DNA from: an uncultured SAR86 cluster bacterium
Lineage (GTDB): Bacteria; Pseudomonadota; Gammaproteobacteria; Magnimaribacterales; D2472
Assembly (NCBI GenBank): GCA_902622845.1
Contig: CACNRI010000001.1
Location: 62,001-126,000 of the forward strand
Direction: 5' to 3'
DNA: 64,000 bases
The position numbers and the translations under genes were made by a program. The notes beneath the pieces were generated by a model, which did no database searches, was not told where the DNA came from, and worked only from the letters and a program-made list of their open reading frames with translations. Positions 47,846-56,332 of this stretch are shown piece after piece. How positions within the stretch are numbered: the first letter of the stretch is position 1; each line of letters opens with the position of its first letter.

Positions 47846-48861
47846 AGATATTTCAGGTTGGTGGATCCGTTAGAGATGCAGTTATGGGAGTTGAGGCCAA
47901 TGACAAAGATTGGGTTGTGGTTGGGTCATCTCCAGAAGAGATGATTGCTGAGGGTTTCAAGCCAATTGGAAAAGATTTCCCCGTCTTTCTGCATCCTGAG
48001 TCTAATGAAGAATATGCTCTTGCAAGAACTGAAAAAAAATCAGGAAAAGGTTATAAAGGTTTTACATTTTACTTCGATGAATCAGTAACTCTTGAAGAAG
48101 ATCTTAAGAGAAGAGACTTCACTATTAATTCCATAGCAAAAGATATGAATGGTAGTCTGATAGATCCTTACGGAGGTCTTGAAGACATAAAAAATAAGAT
48201 TTTTAGACAAACTTCTCAATCTTTTTCTGAAGACCCGTTGCGATCTATTAGATATGCAAAGTTTAAAACATACCCTCACTTAGCTGACTTTTCTCTAGAA
48301 AAGACTACTGAGGAAAGTATTAAAAATATTGGTAAATCAGATGAGTTACGTCAATTATCAGCTGATAGAATTTGGATGGAATTAAAAACTGCATTGACAT
48401 CATCAAAATCTTCTAACTTTTTTTCAACTATTATCTCGCTGGGCATAGCTGACCCCTGGTTTTCGAAGATCCGCTCATTTGATATTGATGAAGACAATTC
48501 ACCGGAATTAAAGTGGATAGAACTTGAGATTCAGAACAATTTTTTACTTAATGAATATCTTGAGCTTCCTAAAGAATTTTTAGAACTAACAAATTTATCT
48601 TTTCAACTTACTAATTTTGATATTGAGGAAGACGAGGAAGGTCTCATCGAAAAGTTAGAAAAAATAAATTTTCATAGGAATCATAAAAAAGTTGATGAAA
48701 TAATTAAACTCAAATTTTTTAAGAACAAAAGAGATTATTTAATAAAATTGAAAGATAATATCCTATCTAAAGATTTTTCTGTTTTAGGTGAGGCTCCTAA
48801 AAAAGATATGATGAAAATGAAAAAAAATCTTTACATAGAATCAATAAAGGAATCAAAATGA
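47842..48861 (+). CDS. cca: CCA-adding tRNA nucleotidyltransferase
   Basis: Cca adds or repairs the tRNA 3' CCA. The class II nucleotidyltransferase core is clear: QVGGSVRDAVMG, the acidic NDKDWVVVG, RRDFTINSIA and EDPLRSIRYAKF. At 339 aa it lacks the C-terminal HD phosphohydrolase region of E. coli Cca (412 aa). The visible tRNA encodes its own CCA, so the role may be mainly repair. Confidence 0.92.
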   Translation: MKIFQVGGSVRDAVMGVEANDKDWVVVGSSPEEMIAEGFKPIGKDFPVFLHPESNEEYALARTEKKSGKGYKGFTFYFDESVTLEEDLKRRDFTINSIAKDMNGSLIDPYGGLEDIKNKIFRQTSQSFSEDPLRSIRYAKFKTYPHLADFSLEKTTEESIKNIGKSDELRQLSADRIWMELKTALTSSKSSNFFSTIISLGIADPWFSKIRSFDIDEDNSPELKWIELEIQNNFLLNEYLELPKEFLELTNLSFQLTNFDIEEDEEGLIEKLEKINFHRNHKKVDEIIKLKFFKNKRDYLIKLKDNILSKDFSVLGEAPKKDMMKMKKNLYIESIKESK

Positions 48862-49586
48862 AAAAAACAATCTTAGTAACAGGTGCAGCTGTAAGAATTG
48901 GAAGAGAAATTGCATTAACTTTTGCTAAAGATGGTTGGAATATAATAATTCATTGCAATAGTTCTACCGAAAAAGCTGAAGCTTTAGCGAAAGAAATTGA
49001 GGAAAACTTTGATTCATCCACAAGAGTGGTTCAGGCTAATCTTGATAAAGACGATCATGTAGAGAAAATGATCGATGAGGTTAAGGGTTGTTTTGGATCG
49101 CTGGATGCAATCGTAAACAATGCTTCTTCTTTTTATCCAACTCCTATTGGAGATTTAACCCTTAAAGACTGGGATCAGCTTATTGGCAGCAACCTAAAAG
49201 GTCCCCTCTTTCTAGTTAACGGCTTAATTGATCTTCTGAAAGAATCAAAAGGCGTAATTATAAATATGACTGATATGAATGTAGGAAGAGGTTTAGCAAA
49301 GTTTTCTATTTATACCGCAGCAAAAGGTGGTCTTTTAGCTGCAACAAAGGTTTTAGCAAGAGAGCTAGCTCCTGATATAAGAGTAAATGCTGTTGCTCCA
49401 GGAGCTATCTTGGAACCTCCCGGATCCTCATGGAGTGAAGAAGTAAGAAATAAAATACTTTCTGCTATCCCTCTTGGAAGATTGGGAACAGAGAAAGACA
49501 TCGCTGGGACTGTAAAGTTTTTAGTTGATTCTGAGTATATTACTGGTCAAGCTATTAATGTAGATGGTGGCAGATCTTTATCATGA
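48858..49586 (+). CDS. Pteridine reductase (FolM-like SDR)
   Basis: A 242-residue short-chain dehydrogenase with TGAAVRIGREIA, the arginine-containing loop typical of pteridine reductases, NNASSFYPTPIGD, and the catalytic YTAAK. It probably reduces dihydrobiopterin or dihydrofolate. Its position after cca and near folK/folB supports a pterin role. A thyX/folM type of folate reduction is possible if folA is missing. Confidence 0.8.
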   Translation: MKKTILVTGAAVRIGREIALTFAKDGWNIIIHCNSSTEKAEALAKEIEENFDSSTRVVQANLDKDDHVEKMIDEVKGCFGSLDAIVNNASSFYPTPIGDLTLKDWDQLIGSNLKGPLFLVNGLIDLLKESKGVIINMTDMNVGRGLAKFSIYTAAKGGLLAATKVLARELAPDIRVNAVAPGAILEPPGSSWSEEVRNKILSAIPLGRLGTEKDIAGTVKFLVDSEYITGQAINVDGGRSLS

Positions 49587-50641
49587 CAGAAGAGTTTCAG
49601 CTCAATGATGATACTTACACTGGTACAAAAGAAGTTTCTGAAAATCTGAAATTTGATTCTAATCTATTGCAAGAGTGGATTAACGATAATGTAAAAAACT
49701 CAGGTAAGATTGAAAAAATTGAGCAATTTAAGGGTGGTCAATCAAATCCAACATACAAGATTTTGACTAACAACAATGCTTATGTTTTGAGAAGAAAACC
49801 ACCTGGTAAGCTTTTACCAAAAGCACATGCAGTTGATAGAGAATATAAGGTTATAACTGCACTCTATGAAACTGATGTTCCTGTTCCAAGAACCTATGGT
49901 CTATGTGAGGACGATTCGGTTGTAGGAACCCCATTCTTTTTAATGGAATATGTTGATGGAACTGTTTATTGGGATCATATGCTTCCAAAATGCTCCCCTG
50001 AGGAAAGAGCGCTAATTTATAGAAATAAAAATAGAGTTATAGCCAGTCTTCATAGCGTTGATTTTAAAGAAGTTGGTCTTGAAGATTATGGAAAATCTGG
50101 TAACTATGTCGCAAGACAAGTTAATACTTGGACAAGACAGTATCTTGCTTCTGAAACCGAGAATATTGATGAGATGAATAAACTTATAGAGTGGCTTCCA
50201 AAAAACATTCCAGAAGATGACGAAACATCAATTGTTCATGGTGACTTTAGATTAGATAATATGATTTACTCTAATTTTGATGTTGTTGGTGTGCTGGATT
50301 GGGAGCTCTCAACACTTGGACACCCAATTGCTGATTTTTGTTATCATTGTTTGACATGGAGGACTCTTCCTAATTTTCATGATCATAGGAAATTAAAAGA
50401 TTTAGGTATACCAAATGAAATGGAGTACAGAGATATGTATTCAGAACGAACCGGCAAAGATTTATCTCGGGACTGGGAGTTTTATATGGTTTATAGCCTT
50501 TTTAAAGTTGCAGCCATTTGCCAAGGTATTCTTGGGAGAGTTAGAGATGGTACAGCTGCCAGCAAACATGCCGAGGAGAGAGGAATGAATGTTTTTCCTC
50601 TTTCTAAAGGTGCTTGGTCAATTGTTGAATCAAACTTTTAA
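49583..50641 (+). CDS. APH-fold phosphotransferase (ACAD10/11 N-domain type)
   Basis: A 352-residue aminoglycoside-phosphotransferase-fold kinase. The catalytic loop is H219-G-D221-F-R-L-D-N226, and the metal site D239 is in LDWELSTLGHP. FKGGQSNPTYKI and EYKVITALYETDVPVPRTYGLCED match the group fused to acyl-CoA dehydrogenases in ACAD10/11, which phosphorylates 4-hydroxyacyl-CoAs. No dehydrogenase is fused or adjacent here. Its stop overlaps the convergent DUF6356-like gene by 4 bp. Confidence 0.82.
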   Translation: MTEEFQLNDDTYTGTKEVSENLKFDSNLLQEWINDNVKNSGKIEKIEQFKGGQSNPTYKILTNNNAYVLRRKPPGKLLPKAHAVDREYKVITALYETDVPVPRTYGLCEDDSVVGTPFFLMEYVDGTVYWDHMLPKCSPEERALIYRNKNRVIASLHSVDFKEVGLEDYGKSGNYVARQVNTWTRQYLASETENIDEMNKLIEWLPKNIPEDDETSIVHGDFRLDNMIYSNFDVVGVLDWELSTLGHPIADFCYHCLTWRTLPNFHDHRKLKDLGIPNEMEYRDMYSERTGKDLSRDWEFYMVYSLFKVAAICQGILGRVRDGTAASKHAEERGMNVFPLSKGAWSIVESNF

Positions 50642-50856
50642 TTGTCTTTATTCAATCTTTTTGTATTCATTTTGTGAAGATCCTTTACGGTATCACTTGC
50701 TACAGATGTAAGTATAAATGGAAATATTGCATGAATAATTGCCGCTAAACCTCCAATTAAAAGTCTTAATCCGTAGTAAAAAGCATCTTTAAAATGAACA
50801 AAATATGACTTATTAATTGAACGAAGGTGCTCAGTTAGAAAACTCCCCTTTTTCAT
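50638..50856 (-). CDS. DUF6356-like small membrane protein
   Basis: About 72 residues from the ATG at 50856. An upstream TTG would add six residues and seems unlikely. The pattern LTEHLRSINKSYFVHFKDAFYYG followed by a hydrophobic GGLAAIIHAIFPFI and a TVKDLHKMN tail resembles a small uncharacterised family (DUF6356) of alphaproteobacteria and gammaproteobacteria. It has one or two membrane-embedded stretches. Function unknown. It marks the left edge of the accessory-looking stretch. Confidence 0.6.
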   Translation of the reverse strand: MKKGSFLTEHLRSINKSYFVHFKDAFYYGLRLLIGGLAAIIHAIFPFILTSVASDTVKDLHKMNTKRLNKDN

Positions 50857-50876
50857 ATGATACAAGTATAACAAGA

Positions 50877-52313
50877 CTATGGACTGACAGCTAAGCGCGA
50901 ATCGTAATATTCTTCAAGCTCTTTAAGACGCAGTTCTTGATCAGGAAATCGCTCACGAAGCTCCTGCAGTTCTGAAAGGACTTTTGAAAAATTTACCCAT
51001 CTTTGATCTCTACCAGACTGAAAATCAAATAATCTTTGATTACAAAAACCTCGATAGGCATCTAGCAGTGAGTTAGGAACAGAATCTGGACAGTTTTCTA
51101 TGATCACCCGTCTGGCAAGTCTAGCAATTCTGTTTGTTGGTTCAATCAAATCGGTGCTTCTTAAAAGATCCCAGCGATTCTGCCAATCTACTGCATTGAA
51201 GTCTTGTATGAATTGAGATTCATTTGGTTGTACGAAGTCATCAAAAATTGTAAGCTCCAAGGAGCTATCTGTTCTTGATCGATTAGTAATTTCAAATAAT
51301 TTAAAAGCCTCTGATACAACTTCTTTTAGGGCTTTATTATCTCTAGCAACATTGGCACGCTCACGAAGTTCAGTTAAGGAAACTTCAGAATGACTATAAC
51401 AGACTCTATAGTGATCTTCCCCAAAAATAACTTTTTGTTTATTTAATGGTAATAAAACAAAAATGTCGTCAATCTTCCCTCTAGCAAGCTGCCTACTTAT
51501 CTCCCAGCTATGGATATTCTTTATTTGGGAAGGATTAATTTGGGCAATATCAAGACAAAGAACATCTGAGCCATTGTTGCAAAACAATATTGGTGCTAAA
51601 GCTCGACCATGAAGATTTTCTCCAAACCCAATAGAGGCGCAGACAAAACTATTTTGATTGATAAGATTTTTAACAGATTTCTTTTGTGAATATTGCATTG
51701 CGTGCTGAACTATTTCTGGAGAATCAGCCTTCATCATTTCAAAGACCGCAAGTGTTGCATCAACATCTTCTGAAGCATTATGAGCTTTATAGAGGATTCC
51801 ATTTTCGTGACAAACACGCTCCAATGAAAAGCTTGGTGAGTTTAGTAAATCTAAAGGAAACTGTATTTTAGAATCAAGATTAAATCCATAAATCGCTTTT
51901 AAAATTTCTAGTCCACATAAAACAGAGTGCTCAGTCTTCCATGAATACCAATTTGAGTTTGTAAGTTGCTGAAAAGCTCCTGAATAAGAGAAACCAAAAT
52001 CAAATCTGGCGTTGTATGCAAGAATAAAGTCACGTGGGTACATGGCATTAAATTTGTTATCAAGGTCCATTAGAGTATTCAGGGGGATGCCGCTCTCAAG
52101 CGAACAACTTGATAGTCCATTGACAAACAAAGCAATTGGAGATGGAAGTCGATGACTCTCGCATTTAGCCGATAAATAAATCTGATCAACCACTTCACCA
52201 CCAACATATCTTTTTGCACAAGATGTTAAGGGTTGGTCAAAAAATTGGTTCAAGCCACTTGTTTCATAATCTCTACATATAATTGGTGAGTCTAGTATTT
52301 CTTTTTTATTCAT
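50877..52313 (-). CDS. sbcB: Exodeoxyribonuclease I homologue
   Basis: ExoI degrades single-stranded DNA 3' to 5'. The DEDDh exonuclease residues are all present: D15 and E17 in RDYETSG, D105 in AYNARFDFGF, and H178 and D183 in AHNASEDVDATLAVF. FGENLHGRALAPILF matches the ExoI SH3-like part, and the C-terminal helical domain ends ELQELRERFPDQELRLKELEEYYDSRL. It is 478 aa (E. coli 475) but divergent. Arginine is mostly CGN here, unlike most neighbours that use AGA, a hint of transfer. It overlaps the upstream nuclease gene by 8 bp. Confidence 0.86.
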   Translation of the reverse strand: MNKKEILDSPIICRDYETSGLNQFFDQPLTSCAKRYVGGEVVDQIYLSAKCESHRLPSPIALFVNGLSSCSLESGIPLNTLMDLDNKFNAMYPRDFILAYNARFDFGFSYSGAFQQLTNSNWYSWKTEHSVLCGLEILKAIYGFNLDSKIQFPLDLLNSPSFSLERVCHENGILYKAHNASEDVDATLAVFEMMKADSPEIVQHAMQYSQKKSVKNLINQNSFVCASIGFGENLHGRALAPILFCNNGSDVLCLDIAQINPSQIKNIHSWEISRQLARGKIDDIFVLLPLNKQKVIFGEDHYRVCYSHSEVSLTELRERANVARDNKALKEVVSEAFKLFEITNRSRTDSSLELTIFDDFVQPNESQFIQDFNAVDWQNRWDLLRSTDLIEPTNRIARLARRVIIENCPDSVPNSLLDAYRGFCNQRLFDFQSGRDQRWVNFSKVLSELQELRERFPDQELRLKELEEYYDSRLAVSP

Positions 52314-52950
52314 CTAGTTTAATAACTCCTTTTTTCTTAAGGTATTTAAAAATTTTACTTATTGCTTTATCAGCCCAGTTCTCTTCTTCAGACTTAAATC
52401 TGAATACCTTGATGTCATTCATTTTCATGCAATCTAATCGGTTTTCTTCATCAAAGTGTAATTTGCCTATATGTGATGGGCCATCAACTTCGATTCCAAT
52501 AGGTGTTCCATTTATTACTATGAGGAAATCAAGCTCTACACGCTTATCACCGCATATAGCTACAGGAAGAACCCAAAATGGGAACTGATATTCTTTTCCA
52601 TATTTTTTAGCTAATTGATGATTAGTTTTTTGGAATGCTTTATGCAGCTTCACTTCATGCTCGCTTCGGTGAGGAAAGAAGTTATGCCAATAGTCATAGT
52701 AGTGAGCAGGATTCTTGCTATGACCAATTCCATTGCAACCTCCTGGACTGTCAGGGTGTAAAAGATGAAGCAGGTCCCCTGATTCTTTTAGAAGTCTTTT
52801 CATTTCTTTTTCATGTCGGAGCATCTCACGATACATAGGTGAGTTCATTGCATAGCTTGGTGCCTGATTACTATCTATCTCATACTCTTCAATATTGCTT
52901 TCCTTGTCAGCAATTTTTGAGTGATTGGTGATGATCTTTATATCAGACAT
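52306..52950 (-). CDS. DUF559/Vsr-like PD-(D/E)XK nuclease
   Basis: A 214-residue protein whose C-terminal half looks like a DUF559/very-short-patch-repair-type endonuclease. The elements are SEHEVKLHKAF at about 96-106, D141 in VELDFLIV, E154-V-D156 in IGIEVDGPSH, then RLDCMKMNDIKVFRFK. The EVDG form replaces the canonical ExK, as in DUF559. The N-terminal 90 residues are not recognised and include CNGIGH and histidines. Coupling to an ExoI homologue suggests they act together on DNA. Confidence 0.6.
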   Translation of the reverse strand: MSDIKIITNHSKIADKESNIEEYEIDSNQAPSYAMNSPMYREMLRHEKEMKRLLKESGDLLHLLHPDSPGGCNGIGHSKNPAHYYDYWHNFFPHRSEHEVKLHKAFQKTNHQLAKKYGKEYQFPFWVLPVAICGDKRVELDFLIVINGTPIGIEVDGPSHIGKLHFDEENRLDCMKMNDIKVFRFKSEEENWADKAISKIFKYLKKKGVIKLDE

Positions 52951-52952
52951 TT

Positions 52953-53492
52953 TTAATGCTCTAGAATTATTGGTTTTCTTAATATCACATCAATGTAAGT
53001 CTCTATGGAGTACTTCCAGGGAAAAGAATCCCATGAGTCAGGACATGAGTTATCAAATGTAATACCAAAGATGGCTAATGCCTCCGATGGACATATTTGT
53101 TTTGTCTCACATATGAGTTGGATTTGTGCACAAATTAAAAATGGCCAATCATATAACTTGTAGGGTTTTATTAATGGAAGTCCATAAGAAGCAGAAGAAA
53201 ATAAATCAAGAATTAAATCCGCTGTTGTTGATTCAGTGGAAATAAGACTATTTGATTTTTTAACCTCAACATCATTAAACAGGTGATCGCCTTTTATTAT
53301 CGTTTCTACTTCGCTCGAACTTAACAATATCCTTGATGCTGAAAATAAATCATTTAGATTTTTTTTCTCTCTTTCAAAAACCTCAATAATGTTTTTACCA
53401 ATGTAAATTGGGATAAATTGATCTATTAGTGATAAGTCATATTTCCCATCAGTTGTTATTAAGTTCTTTACTGTATCTTTATCATTAAACAT
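52953..53492 (-). CDS. Unknown 179-residue protein of the nuclease operon
   Basis: I do not recognise a family. The protein is mostly predicted helical, has no signal peptide or membrane segment, and ends with a Trp-rich stretch (SWDSFPWKYSIETYIDVI). It is the first gene of the operon that continues into the DUF559-like nuclease (2-bp gap) and sbcB. A candidate promoter and an inverted repeat lie upstream. Confidence 0.7.
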   Translation of the reverse strand: MFNDKDTVKNLITTDGKYDLSLIDQFIPIYIGKNIIEVFEREKKNLNDLFSASRILLSSSEVETIIKGDHLFNDVEVKKSNSLISTESTTADLILDLFSSASYGLPLIKPYKLYDWPFLICAQIQLICETKQICPSEALAIFGITFDNSCPDSWDSFPWKYSIETYIDVILRKPIILEH

Positions 53493-53506
53493 ATATACGT
53501 ACCTCG

Positions 53507-53523
53507 AAATCGTCCCTCGATTT
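53507..53523. promoter_or_regulatory. Operator-like inverted repeat in the island control region
   Basis: AAATCG and CGATTT form perfect 6-bp arms around the spacer TCCCT, 15-31 bp upstream of the 179-residue protein's start. It would fall just after the predicted transcription start of the minus-strand promoter, a typical repressor position. A CCTCGA element also recurs with a 13-bp period (53502 and 53515). Confidence 0.4.
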
Positions 53524-53538
53524 ATTGAAGGAATGCCT

Positions 53539-53566
53539 ATAATACAGAAAAAGAATACATTTACAA
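53539..53566 (-). promoter_or_regulatory. Candidate sigma-70 promoter of the nuclease operon
   Basis: On the minus strand, TTGTAA (plus positions 53561-53566) and TATTAT (53539-53544) are separated by 16 bp. The -10 matches consensus in five of six positions and the -35 in four of six. The start codon is about 45 bp downstream. Confidence 0.4.
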
Positions 53567-53623
53567 GAGTTTTTATGTTAGATTGTACGGACGTTTAATT
53601 ATTTAAATGAGGGACATATATAT

Positions 53624-54568
53624 ATGAAGCAAATTACACGAGTAGAGTTTGAGGGTCTTAACTATGATTTCAAAGATACCACCCCACTTACAAAAGACGA
53701 TGAAACTTATCTGTATGCCCTACAAATAAATAACAATGAATCTACAAACACAAGCAAGACATCAATGAGAATTAAAAAATCTGTGCTTTGGGAATTAGAG
53801 CTGATATCTCGTATTTCTACAATAAGAGGGATTCATGATAACAAAACATTTGGAGACATCATCAACAATCTTCTGCAATTGGTATACCACTCTGATGATC
53901 TGCAGAGACCATATGTTGCTTTTAAGGACCTTCTTATGACGAAGAACTTCTTACAAAAGCTTTTTCATTTGGAAAATGGCAATCGAAAGATTTTTACTCT
54001 AACAGAGCTTACCTTCTCAACCGATCTAATCATTAGAACATTAAAACTAGCAATTTTTGAGAAGCACCTTCTTAGCCTCTTTGAAAAGAGGCTCCTCAAA
54101 GCTATTCTGACAAATGAAAACTTTGTTACAAAGCCTTTTGACACAGCAAAAATGGAATTTATGTACGATCCAGATGATTTTACTGACTGGCTTATAGCAT
54201 TTTTAAAAAATGAAGCGGAGTTGAAATGGTATGAGATTTATGATTTTTTTGGAATTGGTTCTTCTGAAAACTTTATTCAAGGTCGTGTTAATTTAATTGA
54301 GCTTCACGATCATGATGGTTCGCCTCTTGAAGCTAAGGGTTGGGAGTATATGAAATATGAAAGAAAAAATCTGGTACCTCCTGATCAAGAAGAATATGAT
54401 CAATTAAATGAGAAAGAACAAAAAGAATATTTAATTGAAAAAACTAAATATGATCATTACAGCGAGTTAGATTGGTTAGTTAAAGAAGGGAATGGGCGTT
54501 TTGATTATAGATTCAAAAAAGCTATTCAACTAAAAAGAAAGCAAGGAGATTACAGTACCGCTATCTAA
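53624..54568 (+). CDS. Unknown 314-residue protein with possible RHH segment
   Basis: Not assigned to a family. Residues about 44-87 (SKTSMRIKKSVLWELELIS... to ...GDIINNLLQLVY) look like a ribbon-helix-helix DNA-binding element: a short strand with alternating residues, then two helices. The remainder is helical and charged with no catalytic motif that I can see. It diverges from the nuclease operon across a 131-bp control region, so it may be its regulator. A possible Shine-Dalgarno sequence GAGGG is at 53609-53613, rather far from the ATG. Confidence 0.65.
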   Translation: MKQITRVEFEGLNYDFKDTTPLTKDDETYLYALQINNNESTNTSKTSMRIKKSVLWELELISRISTIRGIHDNKTFGDIINNLLQLVYHSDDLQRPYVAFKDLLMTKNFLQKLFHLENGNRKIFTLTELTFSTDLIIRTLKLAIFEKHLLSLFEKRLLKAILTNENFVTKPFDTAKMEFMYDPDDFTDWLIAFLKNEAELKWYEIYDFFGIGSSENFIQGRVNLIELHDHDGSPLEAKGWEYMKYERKNLVPPDQEEYDQLNEKEQKEYLIEKTKYDHYSELDWLVKEGNGRFDYRFKKAIQLKRKQGDYSTAI

Positions 54569-54588
54569 TCTTTTAGATTATTTCTTTT
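54566..54588. terminator. Short hairpin with T tract between convergent genes
   Basis: TAATCT and AGATTA pair around TTT, followed by TTTCTTTT. It includes the stop of the 314-residue gene and the last codons of folK. The stem is short and A/T-rich, so termination is only possible. Confidence 0.3.
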
Positions 54589-54947
54589 AGTGGAATAGAA
54601 ACAAAATCATACTTTGCTATTTCATCGCTTTCAAAAACTATCTCATCTCCATCTATTTGCAGAACAATATCTATATCAAGAGTCCTTGCTGAAAACTTCG
54701 GGACATCTCTTTTTCTACCTGAGCTATCTTCGATAGTCTTGAGTTCTTTATTTAGCAAGTCAAAATCAAGATTTGAATCACCAGCTAAAACAAGATTCAG
54801 GAAATCATCCCCTTCAAAACCTTCTGCTTTAGTCTTATGGGTTGATGAAACAACTATATTTGAAAGAATCTTGTTAAGCTCTTCAATGGCAAAAGCTATG
54901 TTATCTTCTGCGTTAATGTTACTTCCAATTGATAGGTAATATTTCAT
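54573..54947 (-). CDS. folK: Hydroxymethyldihydropterin pyrophosphokinase
   Basis: FolK transfers pyrophosphate from ATP to 6-hydroxymethyl-7,8-dihydropterin in folate synthesis. It is short (124 aa against 159 in E. coli), but both ends are intact: YYLSIGSNI at the start, GRKRDVPKFSARTLDIDIVL with the catalytic Arg and Asp residues, and DFVSIPLKEI at the end. The missing length is in loops, so I read it as functional. It overlaps folB by 4 bp. Confidence 0.9.
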   Translation of the reverse strand: MKYYLSIGSNINAEDNIAFAIEELNKILSNIVVSSTHKTKAEGFEGDDFLNLVLAGDSNLDFDLLNKELKTIEDSSGRKRDVPKFSARTLDIDIVLQIDGDEIVFESDEIAKYDFVSIPLKEII

Positions 54948-55291
54948 CTATGGATGACAAGACCAACATCTTTAGCGCCCCGGAGTGCGCCTGGTTTAGA
55001 TACCCTTAGTTTAATTGATTTAACACCAAAGTCTCTTTTGACCAAATCTGCAATATTTTCAGCGAGCGTTTCTTGAAGCTGGAATGATGACTCTTCGACA
55101 AATTTAATAACAGCCTTTGTAATTGCTTTGTAGTCTGTTGTATCTTCAATGGAATCAGTTTTAGCTGCTTTTTTGCAATCAAAGGGAAACTCCATATCAA
55201 TGGAAACTTCTTGTTTAACTTTTCGCTCCCAATCAAAAATGCCAATTATGGTTTTTATCCTTAGATCTTTTATATAAATAATATCTTCCAT
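54944..55291 (-). CDS. folB: Dihydroneopterin aldolase
   Basis: FolB cleaves dihydroneopterin in the folate pathway. DLRIKTIIGIFDWERKVKQEV, TDYKAITKAV, TLAENIAD and VSKPGALRGAKDVG are family blocks. It is 115 aa. It starts directly after the tsaD stop, with no gap, and is coupled to folK. Confidence 0.93.
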   Translation of the reverse strand: MEDIIYIKDLRIKTIIGIFDWERKVKQEVSIDMEFPFDCKKAAKTDSIEDTTDYKAITKAVIKFVEESSFQLQETLAENIADLVKRDFGVKSIKLRVSKPGALRGAKDVGLVIHR

Positions 55292-56281
55292 TTAAATCTC
55301 ACTCACCGGCCATCTGGCTCGAACATTAGAATTATAAATGTTTTTGCTCTCTGTTTTGAGTGAGCCAAGATATGCAATCATTGCTGCGTTATCAGTGCAA
55401 TGCTTAATTGAAGGATAAAAAACTTTAAATCCTTCCTTCTCTTCTAACATATCTAGAGCAGCTCTAATTTTTTTGTTTGCAGCTACGCCACCAGCCATTA
55501 CAAGAGAATTATTGCCTGTTTGTTTCATTGCCTTCTTGATTTTTGTGCAAAGAACATCAATAACTGCTTCTTGGAAAGAAGCTGAAATGTTTGATCTTTC
55601 ATCATTTATGTTAAGGTCTTTAGTTGCGTATAAAACTGCTGTCTTTAGGCCACTAAAACTTAAATTTAGATCATCTGAATGTTTCATAGGGCGCGGAAAA
55701 TCATATTTCATTGGATCGCCATTTTTTGCTGCTTCTTCTATATGGGGTCCTCCTGGATATGGCAACTGGAGTAGCTTTCCAACTTTATCAAATGCTTCTC
55801 CGACTGCATCATCTAGGGACTGACCAATAATTTCATAATCCTCAAAATCTTTTACATCTACAATTAAGGAGTGCCCTCCAGAGACAAGCAAAGAAGTAAA
55901 TGGATACTGAATCTGAGGAAAATCTAAAAAAGGTGACAAAAAGTGTGCCTCCAGATGGTTCACAGGAATTAAAGGTTTATCCAAAGCAAATGCTAGACCT
56001 TGCGCAAAAGATTCTCCAACTATTAGAGCACCTAATAATCCTGGTCCAGCCGTATATGCAATTCTATCTATGTCGTGAAGATCAACTCCACCTATCCCAT
56101 CATTAAAGACATCGATAATTTTTTCACAATGGTCTCTTGAAGCTAGCTCAGGCACCACACCACCATACTTTTTGTGCAAATCTATCTGGCTATAAACAGT
56201 CTCAGCAATAATTCCAGATGCAGAATCATACAGCGCTACTGCTGTCTCATCACATGATGTTTCTATTCCTAATGTTTTCAT
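55292..56281 (-). CDS. tsaD: tRNA N6-threonylcarbamoyladenosine synthesis protein TsaD
   Basis: TsaD transfers the threonylcarbamoyl group to A37 of ANN-decoding tRNAs with TsaB and TsaE. The ATG at 56281 gives the universal start LGIETSCDETAVALYD. An open frame extends 16 codons further but lacks family support. Metal-binding histidines are in NHLEAHFLSPF and LVSGGHS. It is about 329 aa and divergent from rpsU, the common gammaproteobacterial arrangement. Confidence 0.96.
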   Translation of the reverse strand: MKTLGIETSCDETAVALYDSASGIIAETVYSQIDLHKKYGGVVPELASRDHCEKIIDVFNDGIGGVDLHDIDRIAYTAGPGLLGALIVGESFAQGLAFALDKPLIPVNHLEAHFLSPFLDFPQIQYPFTSLLVSGGHSLIVDVKDFEDYEIIGQSLDDAVGEAFDKVGKLLQLPYPGGPHIEEAAKNGDPMKYDFPRPMKHSDDLNLSFSGLKTAVLYATKDLNINDERSNISASFQEAVIDVLCTKIKKAMKQTGNNSLVMAGGVAANKKIRAALDMLEEKEGFKVFYPSIKHCTDNAAMIAYLGSLKTESKNIYNSNVRARWPVSEI

Positions 56282-56332
56282 AAAAATTGTTTTGCAAATA
56301 TCTCCAGAAAAGCATAAACTACGTTCCAAATT

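Noticed and set aside
50877-54568. Island as a prophage remnant or integrative element
   Set aside because: No integrase, transposase, phage structural gene, tRNA attachment site or flanking direct repeat could be seen.
54573-54947. folK as a truncated pseudogene
   Set aside because: It is 35 residues shorter than E. coli FolK, but start, catalytic SARTLDIDI block and C-terminal end are all present and the frame is intact.
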